From assembly GCA_033439765.1 (NCBI GenBank), contig JAULSN010000006.1:2232001-2296000 (forward strand): DNA of 64,000 nt, given 5' to 3'. The notes beneath the pieces were generated by a model. The model searched no databases. It was not told where the DNA came from and saw nothing but the letters and a program-made list of their open reading frames with translations. This stretch comes from Lasiosphaeria ovina (Eukaryota > Ascomycota > Sordariomycetes > Sordariales > Lasiosphaeriaceae). Of this stretch, positions 34,268 to 46,200 are shown piece by piece. The translations under genes were made by a program, and so were the position numbers. Within the stretch, counting starts at the first letter, position 1, and each line of letters starts with the position of its first letter.

Positions 34268-35206
34268 ATAGGGCCATTCATTTGTTTATTCTGTAGTCAA
34301 CTGTCGTGCCTGCCAGTCCCAAATGCAGCCAGGTTTGTCCCAGCCTGCCTGTAATTACAGGACTGAACCCTGCGCAAGTGAACCCAGGTACAAGAAGCCA
34401 CGAAATAAGGGAAATCGAAGTAAAAGCCACCTTTCCTATTACCATCAACAAAGCAAACAGCACGCCGCCAGGCTAGTGGTACAGCTGCGATAGCTCCAAA
34501 TGCCTACCTCAATAGTCACCCCCGACAGCGTGAGATAGTGTTCTGCGACTCACCGTGTCCACCACACATCGACTTGCAATGGCAAACTCTTGCGATCCCC
34601 CTGTGTCACAGAGCTTGTCTGCTTGTGCTGGACAATCACAAGTCTTCACGCCCAAGCCGCCGGCCGGTTTACAAATGTCGCATCCTCGCTGATGAGCTCC
34701 CAAAAGAACTCGGAATGTGCTTCTGCGTCCATCTCGCGAACCAGACTCTCGTCGAGGTTACACTGCTCAACATGGAAGAATCTAGGAGGTCGACCGATTA
34801 GTACACTAACACTAACACTTGTATTGTATTGGTATGTGGCGCTATCTTACCGACACCCTTTACTTCCATGCACAGCATCTGCAGCTTTAATCCAATGTAC
34901 ATAAGGCGTACTCCCAAAACCAACAGTCAGAAACGTCAAGACCGGTAAGAGACCCTGGCGTTCATATCTCCAAGGTATACAAATGCCTTCCTCACCTCTT
35001 TAGGCAGCTCGTCAATCCTCCCGACGAAAGCTCAGCGGGTTGATGGTGTTGATATTACTGCCCCTTACCCTTTCGCGCCCGCCCCCATACGCGCCCGCAT
35101 GCGACTGGAAACGAAGTCCCGCATCCCTTCACGAAATTTATCCTCCGCACGTTCTCTTTCACTCTGCGACCGGCGGTCCCCATAGAATTCGAAGGTGGGC
35201 GAACGC
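34268..35206. other. Intergenic
   Basis: Convergent 3' regions of the tyrosinase and the minus-strand NLR. Short open frames have no motifs. Nothing else was recognised. Confidence 0.4.
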
Positions 35207-38200
35207 CTAGAGCCCCGAGTCGGACTCCACCGCCTCCGGGTCGAACCCCATCCCTCTCGCCGCCTCCAGGAATCCGGGCCTGCTCGCGAGTTCTGATTTG
35301 CTCAGGGCTTTCATGAGGGTGGAGAATTCGCTATATTCACGCCGGAGGTAGCGGATCGCCTTGCTCCACGCCGCCCCGGCGTCGAGCAGGAGCACAGCGA
35401 GATCAGAGTCCACTTGCAGCGCGAGCGCGAGAGGAGTCCCACCGTTCATGTCATCTGCATCAACCGTAGCGCCGCGCTTGAGAAACATCTTTATCATGTC
35501 TGGGCTCTTCCTCCGCACCGACAGATGCAGCAGCGACTGTTCAAGGTTCTCGTTCCGGTAGCCCATGCCGTCTACGTTAGCGCCTCGGTCGAGGAGTTCG
35601 CCGTGATCGAACCGGCAGGCAATGTGCGTTAGGGGGTACGTCGGATATTCCCTCCGCCAGTCCAGGATGGATGCTTCGTAAGTCTCAGATAAGATGTTGC
35701 TGCCGCCTTTGACCGTCTTCAGATGGCGCTCTACAAGCTTGGCCTGGCCGGCCACGACGCTCGCCAAAATCGGCTCGTATGACCAATCGGAGGACTCTGT
35801 CTCGACCGAACTTGCGACGGCCGGTTTCAGCCGTCCGGAAACTGGAGTCCATAACGAGAAGTACATTTCGGAGAACCTATTGTCAATATCGACGGGCCCA
35901 GACTCGGCCCCGTCGCCGCGGAAGTCCCGCGCGAATCGAAAGTGTGCGAGCCAGTTTTCCGTCGCGTAGTCCAAGAACTGGTGTGTGTTGTAGGCTTCGT
36001 AGGAAAGGACCCTTACGCCCTCCTGCTCATTGTAGAACTTGGGGTTCGATGCTAGCTCGTCCATGGCCAAGTAGGCAATGCAACACTCGGCTGCTCTGGC
36101 GTGCGCCGACCGGTCGGAAAGGCTGCCCCGGAGGGAGCGTGCCGAACCCTCGGCTTTGCCTGGGCGATTGGCTTTTTCGTACCGGAGGTACTCGCTGGCG
36201 CTCTGGTGGATGAAGTAGAGCTGGCCGCCATACACGGACACGAAGAACCCACACGACTTGATGACCCATTCTTGGAAGTCGTCGTCCGACATCAGATCCA
36301 TTTCGAAATCTTCCTGCGACCGAATGGTGGTCTCCTCGCTGAGGTGGATCGTCGTCGCCTCGTTCGCTTCCCCGACGGTGAGCGGCCGTCTCGCGTTGGA
36401 CGCATAGATCAGATGCAGCAGCAGCCGGACGCGCGCTTCGTCCGCCTTGTTGACAAACACGAAGAGGCTGTCGTATGCGTCGAAAATAGACTCTGGAGGG
36501 TGCGTGATAATGGCCTCCCACTGTCGCTGCGTATTGACCGTCGCCCGGTCCAGCGCCTCGAAGACTAGCTTCACCCAGAGGTAAGTGCGTTGGCCGCGGC
36601 CGGCCTTTTCAAGCAGTGCCAAGAGGTTGTCGCGAACGCGAGAGTCCTTGCCCAGGCGGGCTGGGTGCTTGCTTGCGAATCCGGCGAAGCGGGTCTTCAT
36701 GGCGCCTTCTATCTCGTCCTGCAGTAACTTGCTCCGCTCTTCGTCTTGTGCCGAGATGTGGGGGAACTGTCCGCCAAAGGGATTGAACGCCTCCCTGATA
36801 CGAGGGAGTCCACGCGCGGTGACGAGGAATTTGACTAGGGGGCGGGAGGACGGTGAAAAGAGCCATTTGACCAAAGGCGTCAGATGCTCGGGCTCGCACT
36901 CGTCCAAGGCATCCAGGACGCAAATGACCTGCCCAGCCAGTTTGGTACACACTGCTTTGTTGAATATCTGTCCCAGTTCGCCCAGATTCCCCATCAGCGC
37001 CGACCCAGCCTTGTCGATGTCGTACTCGACGTATTCCACTATGCCGGGGTGGCTGCTCAGGAGCTGGTGAAGAAGGGCCCGAATGCCGTTCGTGGCCTTG
37101 CGCTGCTCTCCCTGGTTGTCGAAGAAGTAGTGGCAAATCTGCTCATCCGGCCACTGCAGGCGGAGCTCCTCCTCGATAAGCAAGGCCGACAGGACCGATT
37201 TGCCACATCCAGGTGGCGCCGATACCAGGAGCACATGGGCGTCTTTGGAATGCAGCCACTCCAGATACCTGTTGTCTCCGAGAAACCACCCGCATGTGTC
37301 TGGGGCGCGTTGCTCAAATAGATCTTCCGAGTTCTTGTTGGTTTCCTTCCTGCAACATGCTAAACTGCGCGATCAAGCGGCTTCGTTCCTTGGTCACCGC
37401 CCTTTGAGAGCTCCTCTCACGACTGTTTGCCAGCGCATTCATGCCCGTATTCACCAACTCAAGATACTCGGCCGATGCCAGCTGGTACTTCTTGAGAACC
37501 TCGGTGTTGTACTGCGTCATGAAGCCGTTGAGCTCCCCTTCGGCCGCCTCGATGGCCTTGCGCTGGTCGTCCCAGGCATTCTAGCCCACGAGGTTCTTGA
37601 CCACGTTCCTGCGGCTGTGGCAGGCTTTGACGCAGTTCATTTCAAACAGCAGCATGGCCTCATAGAGCGCCTGGATGTTGCGAAACAACTCGCCTCTGAG
37701 CCGGCGGAACTCGCCGTCCTCTTTCCACTTATCTCTGAGCAGCAGCGGCGCCAGGTTCATGGAGATCCGCATGCGGCGTATCACGTAGTCGAGGGCCTCG
37801 TGCATTTTCTTGTTCTCCGTGATGGGCTTGAGCAGAAACTTGCCGACCAAAGAGTTAGCCTGCGCCGATGCTATCGCGTTCTCCCTGGGACCTGCTTACC
37901 GGTGTGATGGTGCAAAAGCCTGACCATGCCAGCGCCGCGGCCGGATATACCTCCAACAATGCGCCGACATTCTCCCGCGCGGCCTCGATCAACTGCATCA
38001 TCATGCTCGCGGCTGCCTCGAGCTTTGGGCGGCTCTGGGCCTTTTGAAGCGACTTGTCCGAGGACGCCCCTCATGAACCTCAACCGCTCTTCCCCACTGC
38101 AGCCCTCCAACTTGTCCCGAGTCGCCGACGGCCCATACTTATACTGAAGGAGAATATCCTCGTATTTGGAGACCAAGAGGGGGTCAGCATTTTTGAGAGC

Positions 38201-38479
38201 GTTGTATGCTCCCTCCCACAACTGCAATGATATCTCGGCAGCGGCCGGTTCATCCTCTAACTCTTGAGGAGGCTGCATGGCTATAGCCTGTGGGTCGTGG
38301 GCGGCAGGTTGAGGCTCGCCTTGACCTGGCGGTTGTGGGGTCTCCGGTGAAATCGCCGGCTCATCGTCCTCTGGTCTTGTAAAAATTTTAAGAATCTTTT
38401 GCATACCGTAGGCCTTCCTTGTCTGCTGACCCTCCTCCTCTGGGCCTTTGCTTCCGGCGGCTGGCCGCTTAGTCGACAT
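35207..38479 (-). pseudogene. NACHT-ankyrin NLR-type STAND protein, N-terminal half broken
   Basis: From ATG at 38479 the protein opens with a Pro/Gln-rich stretch, then a helical region (LWEGAYNALKNADPLLVSKYE) typical of the fungal NACHT N-terminal domain. At about 38055 the frame shifts. A 40-nt intron (37899-37860) is possible. TAG at 37581-37583 interrupts LVG-NAWDD, and a further frame change lies at about 37330-37365. From there 35207-37300 is one open frame: Walker A PPGCGKS near 37196-37216, Walker B VICVLDALDEC near 36896-36930, a HQSASEYL winged-helix end, and three or four degenerate ankyrin units at the C terminus. Such NLRs detect non-self or pathogens and trigger heterokaryon-incompatibility-type death. 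The lesions suggest a pseudogene; the NACHT-ankyrin part alone could still be translated. Confidence 0.82.
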
Positions 38480-39565
38480 GACGGCTTTCACATACAGATC
38501 ACAACAGAGGCGAATTTGAGCTGCAAAAGGTGGGCGGATTGCCCATGTGATATATCTTCCAGGGAAGCCTTGGTGAAAGGGGTATTGGGTTCGGGGCTTG
38601 AGGTGCATGCTCCCTACAGCGGTAACCCCCCAAATCATTAGACGCAAGGACGCACGGCGTCTGTCTGATTTACAAGCAAAGCCGTTTTGAGCGTGCTCTA
38701 TCATGCATTGGATGCAGGTGTGTGCCGCTGTCGCCCGAAGGGGTGAGCCGAGAACATATCGAACGCTGCCGCGAATTAGATGGCACTATTGCCAATAGTT
38801 GCTGGTTTCCATGCAGTCGCTGATGGCGGAGGATGCACCCCTGTATTTTAGGTAGTCAGTCATGGAAGGTGTTGGGGGGCTTCATTTTCAGCTCTCGGCA
38901 GTATAGAGAGGCCGAAGAATTGGCTCGCCACGCCGCCCCGAGACCCTGCTGCCTATCTTGAATTCCATCCAACGACACCCTCTTCACATACACCACCATA
39001 TGGCAGAGGGGGATCGGTCCGGAACAGCCGCGCCAACGCGGAACGTCAACCGAACTGCAACGGCCCCCAAATCAGAGAAAGATGTCTGCTCACGGAGCAG
39101 CCTTACTATGTACGAGCCTTCGTAGGTACATTCGAAGGAGCGCAACAAATCCACGCTGCATCCCCATACCCGATCTGGCGGAGCGCTAAACCCGGGGGAC
39201 GCGACAGCTTTCCAGCAGCCAAAAGGGTTCCATCACATGCAACACGGAACATGTATTGGGTTTGAAAAGGAAGAGACACAGTTACGCATCACTCCTAGAT
39301 TCCCAAGGCTAGGATAGGAGAAGAGTAGTGGGACGGAGCGGAATTGCCTCCTTATCAGCTAGTGCCCGAGGGCAATAGGCATAAGATCATACTATAAAAC
39401 TTTTAAAACGGGGAGTAAATACGCTAGGCTATTAGGACTAGACTATTTCTAAGCCTCCGTTCCAGGCAAGCCATTGCCCCGTGGCCGCCTTTGCAGAGGA
39501 ATCCAGGTCTCCAGAGAGATTTTACCTTGACCTTGTTTTGGCAATTGCCTAGGGCCTTGAGTGAA
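38480..39565. other. Intergenic
   Basis: Promoter side of the NLR, and a small AT-rich, TA-enriched patch at about 39380-39460 that looks like a short RIP-affected remnant. No gene is supported. Confidence 0.4.
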
Positions 39566-40215
39566 ATGACGAGAATGGCATTCGACAAGATCCTGCATGG
39601 TTCTCATTCCACCCATAAGCCAAGGGGCTGTGGCCCTTTGAACACTCTTCTGCCAGGACAGGGACCAAATCCGCCATCTGACGCCCCCGCAGGCCCGGTT
39701 TCATCCACTGATATCTTGAATGGGGGGGGGGACACGGACACCGAGGACCGGGCGGCCACAGTGCTTTTGTACTCCGCGGATCGTGTCTATCTTGGATATG
39801 CGTGTCCGTTACTGGTCCACCAGCCCGAGAAATTCAGGCGATGCCTCAGTGACAATCCACACACTCTGAAAGATGTTCAAAAGCATCTCTGGGAAACCCA
39901 TTGCCGTCCATTCCACTGCGCGATTTGTTACAGCACATTTGACACTTCCTCCGTGCTCGGAACTGCCAGCTCAACACCACAGGCGGGGAATTCCGGATGA
40001 CCAACCCGAGGAGCTCACAGAGCCGCTGGACCCTGCCAAGAGCGATGCCGAGCAGTGGCTGGCTCTCTGAGGCTTGGTCTTGCCAGACGCCGACAAGCCG
40101 TCTATCGACAAGCTGCGCCCGAGCATGGACTCCGTCCTCGTGGTGGATCTAATGAAGTACTTCTGGGATCGAGGGAGCTGATTATCATCGAATCTTTCCT
40201 GCAGTCTCGGAGGCA
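39566..40215 (+). pseudogene. C2H2-like zinc-finger protein fragment
   Basis: From ATG at 39566 a frame reaches a Cys/His module at about 39800-39940: YACPLLVHQPEKFRRC, then DVQKHLWETH and FHCAICYSTFDT. This is the arrangement of a common Sordariomycete C2H2 protein. At about 39960 the frame must shift to continue into the acidic EELTEPLDPAKSDAEQWLAL, which hits TGA at 40068-40070. The expected continuation (GLVLPDADKPSIDKLRPS, then MKYFWDRGS) follows in the same frame. So there is one frameshift and one stop in an otherwise recognisable gene. A run of nine G at 39722-39730 could itself be a source of frame error. Confidence 0.6.
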
Positions 40216-40499
40216 GGACGGAAATGTGCCACAGCACCCCCATCCCCGCTCTCACAACGCCCTGCAGCGCGCCGTTCTTGGCAAGATATTCAGCAGACTC
40301 CTGTCCAATTCCAAGGAGAATCCCACCACAATTAGGCCTGTGACGATGATACTGCGGTTGGGGCTTTCAACCCTTTCATTTCGGCAAGAAATGGACCCCA
40401 GGGCTATCGCGAATACGGACCAATTCCACCAGCATCGTCACGTTCTTATTCTGTCCTTTCGTTTCCTCTTTTTTCCTGACGTGGTCGGTGGCTTGACAT

Positions 40500-40915
40500 G
40501 TCGCGGTGATGTCAGGGTGTTCCGTTGTGCTCGTGGTGGTGACGAGCTGCCCGTCCTGGTAGATGCGGTACGCGGGCGCGTCGGTGCGCAGGTCAATGTC
40601 GGAGGCTAGTTTGAGCAGTGGTGGCGGTGAGGTGGTGGTGGTGGTGTTGGTGTTGTGGCCGATGGGCGCGGAGAGGCACGACCGCAGCTTGCTGAAGGCG
40701 CCAAGATGTGCGGATTCGGCGAGCAGAGGGCACGGCACGAAGTTGCGGGCGCACAGCAGCCGGAGGTCGGCCGCGTACCGCGACGGCAGCACGATCAGGT
40801 TCGCCTGCAGGCACGTGGGTGCGGGCCCGGCTGTCGGCCCCGTCAAGGCCTTGGAGCGTGCCGCGAGGCGGACCGCGTGCCTTGTGTTCAGAGTGGTGGT
40901 TGTTGGCGACGCCAT
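40500..40915 (-). pseudogene. DUF1445 / D-glutamate cyclase family, 5' fragment
   Basis: From ATG at 40915 the minus strand reads RLAARSKALTGPTAGPAP, QANLIVLPSRYAADLRLLC, FVPCPLL and later DIDLRTDAPAYRIYQDG. This is the opening half of the DUF1445 (putative hydro-lyase, D-glutamate cyclase) family. Homology ends near 40500 and the catalytic C-terminal half is absent; the downstream sequence is unrelated. A Thr-rich insertion (HNTNTTTTTS) is present. It is a truncated copy ending about 285 bp from the C2H2 fragment, which faces it. Confidence 0.75.
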
Positions 40916-41349
40916 GGGGACAGCGGAACGGTTGTTGGGCCTGTTGGGTCCTCTCCCTATAATGGGGTCTAGGAACAATTTTTATTTGACGGGGTTTAAT
41001 TGGGTGCATCGATAAAGCGTGGTCCGAGCTTCACTTGACTTGCGCCTTGGCATCAATGGCATGTCACCATGTCGCCTTGGCCCCAGCGTTTAAAGACTTG
41101 AAGGCTTCATGTGACACCGGCAGCGACGTGGACAGCACGGCTAATGCTCGGAAATGGCTTATTCGGTGCCAGAGCACCAACTCCGGGCGACAGATCAGGC
41201 AGCAACGTGCGGCTGAGATCTCTAGCCGCCCAACCTGACACGTTATTTCGCTCACTCGCTTTCCACACCATCGTCCGAAAAGTCGGCGCTGTTTTATCCC
41301 CTCTCGTCGCCGAAAACCTTAGAGCTGGAACAGGAGCAACGGAGTTAAG
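40916..41349. other. Upstream region of the ankyrin NLR
   Basis: No supported gene. It should contain the promoter of the NLR starting at 41350. Confidence 0.4.
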
Positions 41350-41505
41350 ATGTCGTGCATCAAGGCAACATTTTGCTTGAGGAGAACTAAACCCACGGCG
41401 GACAGGGGCGCTCCGACCACGCCACCAGGTCAGACATCCCTGACCCTCGCGTCTACCGGTAACCAGCACGCCGTACCCACTACCGACCACTCCCTGAATC
41501 CAGGC

Positions 41506-41720
41506 GACACCGCCACTCCTGTCCCTGGCGATGGCCAGGAGACGGCCCCTCCCGTCCCTGACGATAGGCAGGAGACCCCCCTTCCCGTCCCAGCAAGTGG
41601 CCATAAGGACCCCCCTCCTATCCCTGACGATGACCAGGAGACCCCCTTTCCCATCCCTCGCGATAACCAGGAGACCCCTTTTCCCGTCCCAGCAGGTGGC
41701 CGTGAGGAGCCCCCGCCAGC
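41506..41720 (+). repeat. Proline-rich minisatellite in the NLR N terminus
   Basis: About six imperfect 36-42-nt units encode variants of PVPDDxQETPL (for example PVPGDGQETAP, PVPDDRQETPL, PIPDDDQETPF, PIPRDNQETPF). They vary by codon replacement and small length change but keep the frame. This looks like a flexible linker. Confidence 0.75.
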
Positions 41721-42862
41721 TATGCCAACCGCCCTGCGAGATCTCTGGGAAGAAGCCAAGGGCAAGCTGGACGAAAAGGACCAGCTGAGGCTTTCCAAAA
41801 TCAGCGATCAACTCGCAAAAGCTCGGCATCCTAGCTCACAGCCTAACCCAGCGGGCAGCTCTTCCACCGATGACATCGATGCAGTCATCTCAAAGGCAAG
41901 GAACATGAGGGATGAAAAGAGAAATGCCTGGCAGCCGGTAGGTTTTGCTCTCTATAGTTAAGTGTCTTTCGCCTTTGAATAATCTTACTGATGACGCTCT
42001 CATCAGTATATCGACAAGATCGTCGACGCCGCTGTCAGATTCAAGCAACTGGGCGATGCTGCCATGAAACTCGACCGGTCAGGGTACGGAGCCTTGGCTT
42101 GGTCCGTCGTGTCTTTTGGCCTTGAAATTGCGAAGAATGCCAAGGATGCCCACTCCATCATTCTTACAAGCTCTGATACCATCGCTCAACTACGGTCGAG
42201 ATACACCGAGTACGAGAGTCTCTATAGAAGCGAGGTAACCGACAGCAAGTTTGAAGACCGCATTGTGGACGTATACAAGGCCTTGTTCTTGTACATGATG
42301 GCAGTGAATGACTACCTCCAGCAAAGCGGGTGGAGTACGGCCACCCGCGTCATCCCTCCAAGCGCAACCTACTGACCTCGATTTTACTTAGGCCGCTCTG
42401 CTCACGCAACCGTATCAGCTGATGACCGAGACGTTTCGGCCAAGAAGAAAGAAGTCGAGAGGGTGGGCAAAGAAGTTGATAAATACGTAAGATGGTACTT
42501 AGCTAGAACGGAAATTTGGTCAGAGTTATTGACACTTTTTTAGATCAGCCATATCGTCCAAGAGAAATACGCGAAACGTCGAGTCGAAGAGATAGTAGAA
42601 CGGATCGATGCTCGTGAACAACTCGAGATTCTCGATTGGATCTCCAAGATGCCGTACGGATCAAACCATATCACGGTCAAGGAGGCTCGGACCCAAGATA
42701 CATGCGACTGGCTGTTGCAGTGTGAAGAGTTCGGTGAATGGTCGAATGGTAGCTCCGTGATCCTCTGGCTACAAGGCTCTCGTAAGTGCCTATTCAGTCC
42801 CTCTCCGAGGCTTCTGTCACGACGCTGACTAGATAAATTACCGCAGCTGGCGCCGGCAAGAC

Positions 42863-42867
42863 ATTTC
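42863..42867. repeat. Target-site duplication ATTTC, left copy
   Basis: ATTTC precedes the left LTR. The same five bases follow the right LTR at 48513-48517. Together they date the copia insertion to a single integration event. Confidence 0.95.
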
Positions 42868-43040
42868 TGTGGCCAGGCTAGCAGGGATCAGGCCGGACCC
42901 CGGCCTGATGCCCTCAAGCCGAGGCATAAGTGGATATGGGATCCACCGGTCCAGGCCATCACTTCCACATATATATTCCGCTGTGGCCCAGATAGCTAGA
43001 CTTCCTCCAAGCAATCCAGTCCTTACCTTTCCTCCCAACA
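42868..43040 (+). repeat. Left LTR of copia element
   Basis: 173 bp from TGTGGCCAGG to CTCCCAACA, with TG...CA ends. By eye it is identical base for base to the right LTR. CpA/TpG are frequent, so it is not RIP-mutated. Confidence 0.96.
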
Positions 43041-43049
43041 GGTTATGAG
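43041..43049 (+). promoter_or_regulatory. Primer-binding site, half-tRNA type
   Basis: GGTTATGAG directly follows the LTR and is complementary to the anticodon-loop segment CUCAUAACC of initiator tRNA-Met. Drosophila copia and some fungal Ty1/copia elements use a cleaved half of this tRNA as primer in the same way. Confidence 0.6.
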
Positions 43050-43267
43050 TTCCCGTCGCTTCAACAATTGAAGCTATTCCCACTTTTGTTTACAGTCCCT
43101 TTTCGACCCTGCAGCACATCCGATCACCGGAACTACCGATTCCCCGGACCTGCACGTCCAACGTCGAATACCTACGGCCCTCCCTACGGCCTGTAGCGCT
43201 CCCGGAAGGCCCACACGCGCCCTCCACGTCCCTATCCCCTGTCCCTGAAGTCATCGCCAGCCCTGCG

Positions 43268-46200
43268 ATGGTCAAAGTCAAGGTCCCTGAATTGAAGGGC
43301 GACGAGAACTTCGTCGCCTGGAAGGTAGCGATCCGTAACGCCCTCGGTTCTACAGGCCTAATTACATACATCGAACCGATCACACCGCCCGGAGCCACGC
43401 CGGCCCCGACGGTAGGCATGCCCACACCCGCTATAACCTTCACTATACCGGGCAGCATCACCCCGGGCAGCATCACCCCGGGCACCGCCACACCCGGCAC
43501 AGCCACATCGGGCACCGCCACACCGGCATTCGCCCTCGACTCTACGGAATACCTAACCTAGTATACAGGCCGCTGTACAGCGGCAGGAATTATTATAACT
43601 ACCCTTACTAATCCTATAGTGGTTCAAATACTTCGTTAACACGGCTGGTCATAGGCAGAAGAAGACCCGAAGGTCACGTTTGACCTGGTCTACCGCACGA
43701 TTCCGAGTATAGGCAAGCTCTCCCGCCGCGAGCTCCTACGAGAGTTTTCCTCCCTCCACCGTAAGGACTTTGACATAATATACGGCCTAATTAACAAGCT
43801 ATAACTCCTCAAAGACCAACTCCAAGCCATAGGTATGGTCATTAGCGACGACCAAGCCCTCTAGAACGCCCTCAGCTCCGTTAAGAATATATACCCTAAC
43901 GACCTACTACTATAGGAATACTAGATTAAGAATAAGAAACTAAACTAGTAAGGTTTCCTATAGATCCTCAACATAAAAGCCGACAAAGAGAAGCGCTCCG
44001 GTTCCTACCTCCAGCTACCCAAACCGATAACCCCCTCCTTATAGCCTACCTAATAGGCACCCTCGAATATATAAGGAGAGAATAAGAAGGGCGGTAGGGA
44101 GAAAGAATAATATAGCTAATATATAACCAAGATCCTAAAGAGCTAGAAATATCATAAGCCCTACGGTAAATATATCCCGGCTAGAAAGGAATGCTTCTGG
44201 TATAACCCCTAGGTAGCTCCTAATACCTAGAGGTAGAAAAGGGAAGCTATGGCGGCCAAGGCAGGACCTTCAGGTACGGCTATAATGCTATAACACAACT
44301 CGAGCGGCCTCGCCGGCCCCGAGACCTCGAACCTCCTATTTGGAGGAAGCTTCTATACTAGTCCGCAGCCCCCTCATAGCGACCCTGAGGCTTCTACGGA
44401 GCAGGATTTTCACCAGAGCCCCCGGCGGAACCTCTAATAGCTACGACCGAAGTCCAATAGGCTCTTAAGGCAATAGAGATCAACAAAGACACAGTCATCT
44501 TCGATATAGGCGCTTCAAAGACCTCATTCAACAACCTCAAGTAGTTCACGAAGCTCAGCCCACTCGCCCGTGCATAGCAGTACGGCGGATCTACCGGCCA
44601 TACGGCCAAGTCATTCCATATCGGTAACGTCAAACTATCGATACACACAGGCAACACGTATCGGGATGTGCATCTCGGGCAGGTATATTACTACCCGGAA
44701 ACCCCGGTCAACCTCGTGAGCCCTATATCCCTCTCTCTCGTAGGCCTCATATAGAATATAGAGGACAATAGGGTCCTAGAGAAAGGAAGCAGGAAGCCCG
44801 TAGCCGACCTTTAGTGGGTAGGCGGCCTACCAGTCTTTCTATATATCACATCTCGCGACCTACCACCTAATATCACGGTTCGTAAGGCTCTACTAGCCTC
44901 GATCATATACGAAACGATACACCGGCGCCTCCTCTATACTAACCCGGAAATCGTCGTCAAGGCCTATAATAGAGCCGGCATCAAGATCACAGGCGTATAT
45001 AATAAAGACTTCTATAAGCCCTATATTCTCGGGAAGGTAATAGACCTAATCGATAAGAGGACCGAGGTAGTATATAACGCTCCGCTTAACTTTATTAGAG
45101 TTAACCTAATTACCTACCGCAAACCCGGCCACCTCGGCCAACGTTACACTACCCACTTTATTAATATTTACTCAGGCTATTATTAGATTCGTTTTCATAG
45201 AGAAAAGAAGCAGGCCTTTATCGAGCTAGTACAGCTCGTTAAAATGGTCGAGACATAGTCACGAAGAAAGATCAAGGTTATCGGTATCGACGGAGGTAGC
45301 GAATTCGGATAGGCTACACACGAGTTCTACGACTCCAAGCTCAATAGATAGGCTAAAGAAAAGGGTATCGAGATATATAACACCCCGCCTAATACTCCGT
45401 AGATAAATAGAGCATTAGAAAGGGCGGGTAGGGAGATCATAATAAGAGCGAGAGTCCTAATAATCGAATACGGTATTCCTAAACACCTTTGGCTATTCAT
45501 AGTTAATATAACGGTCCGGGTTCTCAACCTGCTTCCAATATAACGTAACGAAGGAAGCAAAAGCCCTTATTAGGTTATATATAAAGGACTTAATATATAT
45601 CATAGCCTTTACAAGCTATTCATTAAGCACCTACGCTCCTACTACTACGCGGCTTACTTCTATAGAAAGAAGTAGACCCGTATAGACTCCGACAAGTTCA
45701 CACCCCGCGCAATAGAGGGCAGGCTCATCGGCTACGGGGACCTCTACAGTAAGATCTACTAGATCTATAAGCCAAAGGAAGGAAAGATCATTCGCGCCTC
45801 GGCCGTTAGGTTTAACGAGGAAGACACGCCGTCTACTTTAGAAGGTAATAAGGCCGAATACGAAGTTATATTCGAAGACTTAACCGTAAATGAAGTTAAG
45901 AGAGCAACTAATATAGAGATCGACATACCAACCCCGGCCTTACCAGCACCTACCCGGTAGGCATCGCCGCAAGCCGATAAACATACGTACACGCCTCCCC
46001 GCGAACCCTCCCGCCATTCTACGGCATTCCCATCCCCAGAGACTACCCCGGGCGCCTTACAAATCGGTACACCTAAGCCGCCCTCGCTCATACCGGTTAA
46101 GGACCTCGGCACCGTACCTATCATCATAATACGGCACCAGAGCACCCTCAACACCACGCCGCGCGTATCCACAACGGCCCAGCTACCGGCACGGCCCTCA

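Noticed and set aside
39115..39150. CCTTCGTAGGTAC similarity to the MITE end
   Set aside because: Only a few bases match and no partner end is nearby.
43430..43530. Short tandem repeat, considered as an independent satellite
   Set aside because: It is in frame in copia gag (PGxxTP units) and belongs to the element.
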